Part shown: one piece after another, positions 1 to 5,335 of the stretch | Numbering within the stretch: the first letter of the stretch is position 1 | How the letters are laid out: each line of letters starts with the position of its first letter | Source of the DNA: Bacteroidales bacterium | GTDB taxonomy: Bacteria > Bacteroidota > Bacteroidia > Bacteroidales > PUMT01 | Direction: 5' to 3' | Length of the DNA stretch: 5,335 nt | NCBI GenBank assembly: GCA_007132365.1 | Contig: SLOS01000027.1 | Span: 1-5,335 of the forward strand | The notes under the pieces: generated by a model | What the model was told of the DNA's origin: nothing | Database searches by the model: none | What the model saw: only the letters and a program-made list of their open reading frames with translations | Program-made: the position numbers and the translations under genes

Positions 1-687
1 ATTGACAGCCTGGTATCTAATCCTGATTTCTACGCCACTGATAACGTGGGTTTGAATAGAGCTCTCATTCCAATGATGAACGAGTTTTATCACCCTTCCG
101 GGAATGTTGGCTTCACCGGTTTCAACCTGCAACAGAATCTTGTCTCGTTCATTGACAAACAAGGTCAGCTGGTTGATAGCCTTGCAATACCCAATAAATT
201 AAATCGCGATTTTTGGGAGAATGCCGGCATTTCTGATAATCCGCTGATCCTGCATTATAACCCTCATCATAATAAAATTGTTGTTGCAGTCAGGGAGGGA
301 AATTTTATTGCTGTAATTGACGAGGAAGGCAATCCAGTTTTTCAGTTAGAGGGCGCCCCTATCAAAAGTGAATCGTCCAATGATATGGGGGGTTGGAAAA
401 AACATACAACATTTTATCTGATTAAATCTGATCAGGAGTTTATTTATTGTTTATATCGCGGAGGTCCTATGGGCTTTTATGACAGAGAATTAGAGCGTTT
501 AAAGCTCAATTACCCGAAAAAGCTTTTAGTTTTTGATTGGCAGGGGTCAGCAAGATATGAAATCAATTTAAGTCATGAAGTAATTTTCTTAACACTTGAT
601 GCAGATAGGGAACGGCTGATTGGAACAACACAGGAATTTGAAAATGGACTTATAATTTATGATCTGTCAGCGCTTAAAAAGAAATAG
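1..687 (+). CDS. TolB-like six-bladed beta-propeller protein, 3' part (5' end outside window)
   Basis: The reading frame is open from base 1 to the TAG at 685-687, giving at least 228 residues. A GTG at 46 is only an internal valine codon, because the frame continues upstream without a stop and the family is longer than this, so the gene is partial at its 5' end. The visible part has repeated strand patterns typical of propeller blades, such as VSFIDKQGQLVDSL, NKIVVAVREGNFIAVIDEEG and EFIYCLYRGG. It ends with KLLVFDWQGSARYEINL followed by a blade closing in LIIYDLSAL, which resembles the last blades of the Bacteroidetes TolB-like propeller family (PF15869 type). Members are usually exported proteins or lipoproteins of unknown role; the signal peptide would lie outside the window. 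No catalytic residues are evident. A related Bacteroidetes propeller family (DUF4221 or BF3164-like) is an alternative. The fold is more secure than the exact family. Confidence 0.75.
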   Translation: MDSLVSNPDFYATDNVGLNRALIPMMNEFYHPSGNVGFTGFNLQQNLVSFIDKQGQLVDSLAIPNKLNRDFWENAGISDNPLILHYNPHHNKIVVAVREGNFIAVIDEEGNPVFQLEGAPIKSESSNDMGGWKKHTTFYLIKSDQEFIYCLYRGGPMGFYDRELERLKLNYPKKLLVFDWQGSARYEINLSHEVIFLTLDADRERLIGTTQEFENGLIIYDLSALKKK

Positions 688-861
688 CATATAAGTAACC
701 CGGTCTATAATCTATTTCTGTTATATCAACCATTCTGGCAACGAGGACTGCACTCCGAACCATAGTGACAGGTAACCGACGCAGCAAAGCTGGAAAGATA
801 GCCGATACCAATCACATAAAGTTTTTCCCGGGTGAGACAGACAATGCCAGTCACTTAAAGC

Positions 862-884
862 TTTGCTTTGGCGAAATAAGCAAA
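862..884 (+). other. Short inverted repeat in the leader of the thioredoxin-like gene
   Basis: TTTGCTT at 862-868 is perfectly complementary to AAGCAAA at 878-884, with a nine-base loop between them. It lies in the 236-base gap between the propeller gene and the lipoprotein gene, 39 bases before the ATG at 924. No T-run follows on either strand, so it does not look like an intrinsic terminator. A seven-pair, mostly A/T stem can arise by chance, so a leader role is only a possibility. The rest of the gap, 688-923, shows no recognisable gene, RNA or convincing promoter. It does contain a tiny CAGC-AAA-GCTG hairpin at 782-792. Confidence 0.3.
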
Positions 885-923
885 ACTAATAAACCCGTAA
901 TTGATAAATTAAACTATTTTACA

Positions 924-1505
924 ATGAGAGATTCCTGTTTTAAAGATATTACTATAAAAAGAAAACTTCTTTTTCTTTTTATCCTGACTATTTATTTTTC
1001 CTGCACCCGGCTCACTCCTGAAGAAAAATTGATAAAGGAGACCCTGGGTAAAACAGCCCAGATCGGAATGTTTGAATCGATCCGGCAGGGAGACAGGGAG
1101 ATCCCTTTCGGGGAATTCCGCGACCGGTACCCCTTCATTTCACTGGTCTACCTTGAAGATGGCTGCGCACCTTGCTATCCGAGGTTTATCGAGTGGCAAA
1201 CAAGAATGGATACCCTTGATCTGCATGAAGATTTCACAGTTCTTTTTATAATCCTGGGCAGCAGCTATGAGCGGTTTATGGATAATCTTTATGAATATGA
1301 ACCGGAATATAGATCTAATGACCGGTTCCACATTGTTATGGATCCTGACTACCGGTTCATGGATAATAACCCGGATATCGAGCGGTGGGTTATTGATAAA
1401 TCATTACTGATAGACCCTGAGAATGTAATAAAATTGATTGGTGCGCCTTTTGCCTCTGAGCGAATGGCTGAACTCTTGTATGCGATTTGCAATCAGCAAA
1501 GGTAA
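924..1505 (+). CDS. Thioredoxin-like lipoprotein with CAPC motif
   Basis: The protein has 193 residues from the ATG at 924. The frame is open further upstream to an ATG-less start near 765. I chose 924 because it places a lipoprotein signal peptide at the N-terminus: basic residues KRK at 12-14, a hydrophobic stretch at 15-25, and a lipobox-like YFSC with Cys27. The mature part contains FISLVYLEDG followed by C81-A-P-C84, the position and setting of a thioredoxin-fold redox motif, then FTVLFIILG (about 104-112) and a late strand LLIDPENVIKLIG (161-173). This suggests a membrane-anchored thioredoxin or redoxin-like protein, probably facing the periplasm or cell surface. In typical thioredoxins a cis-proline sits just before the strand matching LLID; here the residues are DKS, with no proline. 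Redox activity is therefore inferred, not shown. Neighbouring Bacteroidetes propeller genes often have such small redoxin-like lipoproteins nearby. The signal peptidase gene starts about 23 bases after its stop, suggesting co-transcription. No Shine-Dalgarno sequence precedes the ATG. Confidence 0.75.
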   Translation: MRDSCFKDITIKRKLLFLFILTIYFSCTRLTPEEKLIKETLGKTAQIGMFESIRQGDREIPFGEFRDRYPFISLVYLEDGCAPCYPRFIEWQTRMDTLDLHEDFTVLFIILGSSYERFMDNLYEYEPEYRSNDRFHIVMDPDYRFMDNNPDIERWVIDKSLLIDPENVIKLIGAPFASERMAELLYAICNQQR

Positions 1506-1528
1506 GACCACTCTTGTCCAATTTGTCC

Positions 1529-2731
1529 ATGTTATTAAAAATGCCAGTTCCCGGGAAGATAATAAACCTTATTGCACTATCAGTTTTATCAGTGCTTGTT
1601 GCGATACACTGTCTTCTTGGGATATGGTGGCTGGCAGCGTGGTGGTTTTTTGTGCTCGGGGTATTTGTGGTCTCGGTTTCAAAATATCCCCTGCTGGTTG
1701 CCTTTAGAAAAAAATCATGGGTGATATACCCATTAATATTCCTGGGAGTTTTTATCCTTGCCATCAGTTTCCGCGTACTTGTTTACGGGGTGTTTTCCAT
1801 TCCTTCTTCCTCCATGGAGCGAACTATCCTGCCCGGTGACATTATATGGGGCAACAAGCTGACCTATGGCCCTTCCCTTCCTGGATCACCCTATGAGATC
1901 CCATGGGTCAACCTTCTTACCTGGCTGGTTGAGGGATCAAGGGCAGATCTGGAAAGGAGATGGTGGGAGCCAAAAAGGCTTCGTGGTTACAGAAAAGTTA
2001 TTCCCGGGGATATAGTAGTTTTTGAAGACCCGGTAAGAGATGGTGTTATGATAAAACGATGCATGGGAACTCCGGGCGATACCATCCGTATTGTTAACGG
2101 GAGAGTCTATATCAATAACAGGCTGCACCGGGAAACCAAAAACCTGTTGCTTTATTCACGGGTATCTGTCAATAGCAGGCAGGATGTCATAAAAGCGCTC
2201 GATAGCCTGGGGATAAACAACCCCTGCTTTTTCTCACCCGCTCGTGATACAGACCATATCAGCCTCTACCTGACCCTGGAAGAGATAGAAAGAGCATCCC
2301 GGCTTCCGGGTGTAACCTCTGTTACCATTGAAAAAGAGAGGCCTGACACTGCATGGAGGGTGCATCCAAGGCATGAGAGTTTCAACTGGAATATTGACGA
2401 TTACGGCCCGATAGTTTTGCCTGCAAAAGGTATGAAAATGGAATTGACCGGCGAAAACTGGATTCTGTACGGAAGGTTGATAAACTATTTTGAAAATGCT
2501 GGCATACAGCATGACAATGGGCAATTCTTCATGGGAGGGAACCTGGTAACCGGTTATACTTTCAGGAAAGATTACTATTTCATGCTGGGCGATAACAGGC
2601 ATGACAGCCGGGACTCAAGGTATTTCGGACCGGTTCCCGCGGACAATATCATTTGCAGGGCAACCATGATACTTTTCTCCAGAAACAAGAGTACCCCCGG
2701 GTTTTCAAGGATCTTTAAGAAACTACGATAA
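1529..2731 (+). CDS. Signal peptidase I (S26 family), Bacteroidetes long-form paralogue
   Basis: This membrane-bound serine protease removes signal peptides from exported proteins on the outer face of the inner membrane. The 400-residue protein has hydrophobic segments at about 11-30, 33-50 and 64-88, then the S26 boxes in order. Box B is SIPSSSMERTILPGD, with catalytic Ser95 just before Met96. Box C is VIPGDIVVF (157-165). Box D is MIKRCMGTPGD, with general-base Lys176. Box E is GDNRHDSRDSRYFGPVP (354-370). Both catalytic residues are present, so it should be active. Box B reads MERT where most enzymes have MEPT. Between boxes D and E lies a long insertion, including NIDDYGPIVLPAKGM (288-302), as in Bacteroidetes enzymes. 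The NKLTYG...IPWVN segment after box B also fits that group. The start is uncertain: ATG 1529 is preferred; ATG 1541 and TTG 1514 (11 bases after an AAAGG at 1498-1502) are in frame. The name lepB is not assigned because Bacteroidetes often carry paralogues and the housekeeping copy may be elsewhere. Confidence 0.93.
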   Translation: MLLKMPVPGKIINLIALSVLSVLVAIHCLLGIWWLAAWWFFVLGVFVVSVSKYPLLVAFRKKSWVIYPLIFLGVFILAISFRVLVYGVFSIPSSSMERTILPGDIIWGNKLTYGPSLPGSPYEIPWVNLLTWLVEGSRADLERRWWEPKRLRGYRKVIPGDIVVFEDPVRDGVMIKRCMGTPGDTIRIVNGRVYINNRLHRETKNLLLYSRVSVNSRQDVIKALDSLGINNPCFFSPARDTDHISLYLTLEEIERASRLPGVTSVTIEKERPDTAWRVHPRHESFNWNIDDYGPIVLPAKGMKMELTGENWILYGRLINYFENAGIQHDNGQFFMGGNLVTGYTFRKDYYFMLGDNRHDSRDSRYFGPVPADNIICRATMILFSRNKSTPGFSRIFKKLR

Positions 2732-2776
2732 CTTTTAATATGATTTTATCCGGTTAATAAAAGAAGCCATTAAACA

Positions 2777-2826
2777 CATGCATATAGCATGAGAGAAGAA
2801 AGCCTGCAAAGCCAAAAGAGGTTGGC
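2777..2826 (+). other. Two small predicted hairpins in the 2732-2954 gap
   Basis: CATGC (2777-2781) and GCATG (2787-2791) pair perfectly around a five-base ATATA loop. GCCAA (2811-2815) and TTGGC (2822-2826) pair perfectly around a six-base AAGAGG loop. Each alone is short enough to be chance. They are reported because they lie directly before the much stronger hairpin at 2833-2866 and could belong to the same structured RNA. Their function and transcription direction are unknown. Confidence 0.3.
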
Positions 2827-2832
2827 GGGAGG

Positions 2833-2866
2833 TGGTGTTATTATCCCCGGAAGGGGATTAGCATCA
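2833..2866 (+). other. Strong bulged hairpin with GGAA tetraloop, between signal peptidase and transglutaminase-like genes
   Basis: Read as RNA on the + strand, 2843-2848 (ATCCCC) pairs with 2853-2858 (GGGGAT) around a GGAA loop, which is a GNRA-type tetraloop. After a two-base TT bulge on the 5' side (2841-2842), the stem continues with 2833-2840 against 2859-2866. That outer part has eight pairs, two of them G-U, giving 14 pairs in all. The GNRA loop forms only from + strand RNA, which hints at that direction. No T-run follows on either strand, so an intrinsic terminator is unlikely. It starts 102 bases after the signal peptidase stop and ends 89 bases before the next ATG. It could be a 3' or 5' untranslated regulatory structure, an RNA end-protecting element, or a dispersed palindromic repeat. 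No known riboswitch family was recognised. Confidence 0.55.
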
Positions 2867-2954
2867 AAAGTGACGCAGAACCAGTATGTCCGGAATGTAG
2901 ATTAAACTATAATGTATTGAATTTTCAAATGGTCATAACAAAAATCCAGAATAG

Positions 2955-4940
2955 ATGAAGAATTATTTGGTAACTCTTAAAACTATTGGCCTGTTGATAG
3001 GTGCCGTTTTTTCAGCGGCAATAATTGCCGGTTGTGATTATTATAGAATTCCTTCCGGGGTAAGAAAAAGCCTTAAGGCAGCCGGCGAAAACAAAGATCA
3101 GCTTATGGCAGTGATCGATCATTTCAGGCATGACAGTGAAAAGCTTGAAGCAGCTTACTACCTAATCTCAAATATGCCGGGACATTATTCCATTGAAGGC
3201 AACAATGTTTTTGATACTGCATTTGATCAGATAAAACCAATCCTGGAGCAAACAGGCAAGACAAGGGAAAGTGCCGAGATTTTTACAAAACTTATTGATA
3301 GTATCCGGCTAAATAACCCACCTTCACTTTTTTTGCAGGAGGATATAAAAACAATAAGTTCAGATTTTTTGATCCAGAATATTGATCTGGCTTTTAAGGC
3401 GTACACCAACATCCCTGCACATCTCAGATGTGACTGGGATACCTTCTTAAGATTTGTGTTGCCATACAGAATTCACCATGAACCTGTTGAATCTGGTCTG
3501 AGAGAGTTTTTTTTAATAAAATATAACTGGGCCTTCGACAGGATGATACAGACTGGTTCATTCCAAAATATAATATGCGATCTTCTGGATTCAATAGATA
3601 TAAGTTTTAGTGGTGCATTTAAATATCCTCTTGTAACGCCTTTGTCCAATATCTACAAGATTGGTATAGGAAGAACTTGTGACGACATGGTAAACCTGAC
3701 TGTGTTTATTTTCAGAGCTCTGGGTATACCTGCTGCTTTTGATTTTACCCCTCATTTCGGAAATAGCAGTGGAACCGGACATGCATGGTTAGCTTTTATT
3801 ATAAACGATTCTGCCTACGGTGTTGAAATACCCCAAAAGCAGTTATTGAATACTCTTTATAAACATGAAACACTTCCCAAAATATATCGAAGAAGCTTTG
3901 AAAATAATCATACAAATTCGATCTTCCCCAATAGTATTGATGTTACAAATCAATATAGAAATACAATTAATATACCACTTAATCATAGCAAAGGTCTAAA
4001 TAAAGCCTACCTTAAACTTTTTCATCCTGTAAGGGGATGGATAACGGTTGATGAGTCAATAAAAAAGAGAGGGAAAATTATTTTTAATGATGTTGGAAAA
4101 AATATTGTATATGTGATTTTTGATGAATCAGATAATGAAACTCAAGTGATAAATTCACCTTTTTACGTGAATAATAAAAGGGAAATAAAACATCTTATAC
4201 CCGATCACCATAATACTATCACCGCTATTCTAACCAGAAAATTTCCTCCATTTAGGCTCAGATATCCAAGTCCTATCCAATGGGTTAATTCAATAAATGG
4301 AGCTGAGATCCAGGCAGCAAACAGAGCAGATTTTTCGGATGCAACAACACTTGTAAAAATTGAAAATTTCAATAGCTCAAATAAACAGGTTATCATAACC
4401 AACAATAATAGATCATTTAGAAATTATCGCCTGGTTAGTCCTGATTCCTCGGTAATACACCTTGCAGGGTTTAATTTAATGAAAGATGAACAGATTATCA
4501 TGACTGATTGGCAGGTACTTACTTCCCAAGAGCAGGTTATTCATGATAATGGAGATAACTTAATTGATAATGAGCCTCTTACCTTTATAGCGGACAAGTA
4601 TCTGACTGTCAATTATTATTTCGATGAGCCGGTAGCTATTGGTGAATTTCAGATCCAGGCCCGCAATGATGATAATAATGTGAAACCCGGGGATCGCTAC
4701 GAATTAATGTACTGGGATGATGGATGGATCTCCGCAGGCAGCAAATATGCGAATGACACTTTATTGGTTTATGAGAATATCCCCTCAGGGGCACTGTACT
4801 GGTTAAGAAATCTCACCGAGGGAATAGAAGAACACATATTTTTATTGGATAACAAGGGCTACCAGTATTGGCCCGGGGTTACATCATTCAATAATTCATA
4901 CCATGAATTCCTTGAACTGGAAAGTTTGTGCAATAATTGA
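2955..4940 (+). CDS. Transglutaminase-like domain lipoprotein
   Basis: The protein has 661 residues. It opens with a lipoprotein signal peptide: MKNYLVTLK, a hydrophobic core, and lipobox IIAGC with Cys27, so it should be membrane-anchored. Residues 37-80 (RKSLKAAGENKDQLMAVI, then KLEAAYYLISNMPGHYS) match the N-terminal helical region common in Bacteroidetes transglutaminase-domain proteins. The transglutaminase/protease-fold core spans about 225-295. It has RTCDDMVNL with candidate nucleophile Cys242, then the helix FIFRALGIPAAFDF, and GTGHAWLAFI with candidate His276. The third triad position, normally Asp, is unclear; Glu291 is the nearest fit by spacing. The rest, about 340-650, is strand-rich with no second catalytic motif seen. 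The part from about 540 (KYLTVNYYFDEPVAIGEFQI to DNKGYQYWPG) may be a beta-sandwich binding module. The fold allows peptidase, crosslinking or amidase activity, so the substrate is not predictable. ATG 2955 is chosen because it begins the signal peptide; no clear ribosome binding site precedes it. The central part is markedly AT-rich compared with both flanking genes. An efflux gene follows 21 bases later. Confidence 0.85.
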   Translation: MKNYLVTLKTIGLLIGAVFSAAIIAGCDYYRIPSGVRKSLKAAGENKDQLMAVIDHFRHDSEKLEAAYYLISNMPGHYSIEGNNVFDTAFDQIKPILEQTGKTRESAEIFTKLIDSIRLNNPPSLFLQEDIKTISSDFLIQNIDLAFKAYTNIPAHLRCDWDTFLRFVLPYRIHHEPVESGLREFFLIKYNWAFDRMIQTGSFQNIICDLLDSIDISFSGAFKYPLVTPLSNIYKIGIGRTCDDMVNLTVFIFRALGIPAAFDFTPHFGNSSGTGHAWLAFIINDSAYGVEIPQKQLLNTLYKHETLPKIYRRSFENNHTNSIFPNSIDVTNQYRNTINIPLNHSKGLNKAYLKLFHPVRGWITVDESIKKRGKIIFNDVGKNIVYVIFDESDNETQVINSPFYVNNKREIKHLIPDHHNTITAILTRKFPPFRLRYPSPIQWVNSINGAEIQAANRADFSDATTLVKIENFNSSNKQVIITNNNRSFRNYRLVSPDSSVIHLAGFNLMKDEQIIMTDWQVLTSQEQVIHDNGDNLIDNEPLTFIADKYLTVNYYFDEPVAIGEFQIQARNDDNNVKPGDRYELMYWDDGWISAGSKYANDTLLVYENIPSGALYWLRNLTEGIEEHIFLLDNKGYQYWPGVTSFNNSYHEFLELESLCNN

Positions 4941-4948
4941 TCATTTAT

Positions 4949-4953
4949 AAAGG
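4949..4953 (+). promoter_or_regulatory. Possible ribosome binding site for the TolC-family gene
   Basis: AAAGG lies eight bases before the ATG at 4962, within the 21-base gap after the transglutaminase-like gene. It supports that start. It is the only well-spaced purine-rich site before a preferred start in the window. Confidence 0.45.
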
Positions 4954-4961
4954 TATTAACC

Positions 4962-5335
4962 ATGAGAAAATTCTTCTTTTTTTCAACTCTACTGCTATTT
5001 GGCCTAATGCCCTTATCATCCCAAAGTTTGCTTCACCTCACCCTGGATGATGCGCTGAAGCTGGCCCGCCAGCAATCTCTCCATGCATTCCTGAATCAGC
5101 ATTACTTCATGGCGGACTACTGGGCTTATCGAAGCTACCGGGCAAACTTACTGCCATCGGTCAACCTGCGGGCAAATCCGCTGACTTATTCCAATGCTTC
5201 CCGCCTGCGCTACAACTCACTAACGCAAACCGATGAATTTGTTCGCTCCGAGTACATTGCTTCGGATATGAATCTCAATATATCCCAAAATCTGGCTCTA
5301 ACCGGTGGGACCTTCTTTGTCCAGTCAGCCCTGGA
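4962..5335 (+). CDS. TolC-family outer membrane efflux protein, 5' part (3' end outside window)
   Basis: From the ATG at 4962 the frame is open to the window edge, giving 124 full codons. It starts with a signal peptide (MRKFFFFSTLLLFGLMPLSS, cleavage probably near residues 20-22). This is followed by LLHLTLDDALKLARQQS, the characteristic first helix of outer membrane efflux proteins (PF02321 type: 'sLedAlklAlenn'). Then come YWAYRSYRANLLPSVNLRANP, matching the usual 'a...LlPslsl' element, and NLNISQNLALTGGTFFVQSAL, matching the 'l.qplf.gG' beta-barrel element. TolC proteins form trimeric outer membrane and periplasmic channels that work with a membrane fusion protein and an inner membrane pump. 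Those partners would be expected downstream, outside the window. The 21-base gap after the transglutaminase-like gene suggests shared transcription. Only about the first quarter of a typical family member is visible, so the substrate class cannot be judged. Confidence 0.88.
   Translation, partial: MRKFFFFSTLLLFGLMPLSSQSLLHLTLDDALKLARQQSLHAFLNQHYFMADYWAYRSYRANLLPSVNLRANPLTYSNASRLRYNSLTQTDEFVRSEYIASDMNLNISQNLALTGGTFFVQSAL

Noticed and set aside
1438..1707. Overlapping + strand ORF of 89 codons in another frame
   Set aside because: It overlaps both the end of the lipoprotein gene and the membrane segments of the signal peptidase; its translation is a frame shadow.
1390..1764. Antisense ORF of 124 codons across the junction of the lipoprotein and signal peptidase genes
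   Set aside because: It is a shadow of two well-supported + strand genes and has no domain-like features.
2234..2602. Antisense ORF of 122 codons within the signal peptidase gene
   Set aside because: It lies wholly opposite the conserved insertion and box E coding region, and its translation has no family resemblance.
2732..2763. A/T-only stem (TTTTAT 2744-2749 with ATAAAA 2757-2762) as a terminator for the signal peptidase gene
   Set aside because: The stem has no G-C pairs and no T-run after it, so it is too weak to call.
2789..2905. A 38-codon + strand ORF (ATG 2789 to TAA 2903-2905) spanning the large hairpin
   Set aside because: It has no recognisable motif, signal peptide or ribosome binding site, and it overlaps a strong RNA stem that better explains the sequence pattern.
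2833..2905. Group II intron domain V or integron attC site
   Set aside because: The GNRA loop and two-base bulge recall domain V, but the bulge is on the 5' side and the catalytic triad stem is absent. No reverse transcriptase or attC core sites are present.

Overview
The window looks like a piece of a Bacteroidetes genome, probably Bacteroidales-like. It carries a TolB-like six-bladed propeller protein of the type abundant in Bacteroides relatives. It also has two short-signal lipoproteins whose lipobox cysteine falls at residue 27, a long-form signal peptidase I with the NKLTYG/IPWVN-type sequence seen in Bacteroidetes, and mostly weak or absent Shine-Dalgarno sequences. This assignment rests on family recognition by eye, not on a search.

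All five supported genes lie on the + strand. Positions 1-687 hold the 3' part of a propeller-protein gene that begins before the window. After a 236-base gap with no gene comes a thioredoxin-like lipoprotein with a CAPC motif (924-1505). It is followed 23 bases later by a membrane signal peptidase I (1529-2731), so the two are probably co-transcribed. A 223-base gap (2732-2954) contains three predicted hairpins; the largest is a bulged stem of 14 pairs capped by a GGAA tetraloop. Next is a large transglutaminase-like lipoprotein (2955-4940). Only 21 bases later the 5' end of a TolC-family outer membrane efflux protein begins (4962) and runs off the window.

Every product appears to act at or beyond the inner membrane: a likely exported propeller protein, a redox-type lipoprotein, a signal peptide-cleaving enzyme, a transglutaminase-fold lipoprotein and an outer membrane channel. 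The grouping fits an envelope or export neighbourhood. However, only the pairs 924-1505/1529-2731 and 2955-4940/4962-> are close enough to suggest operons, and no joint function can be shown from this window. I found no mobile element, tRNA, rRNA or CRISPR array. There is no clear evidence of an undescribed system; the structured gap at 2777-2866 is the least explained part.
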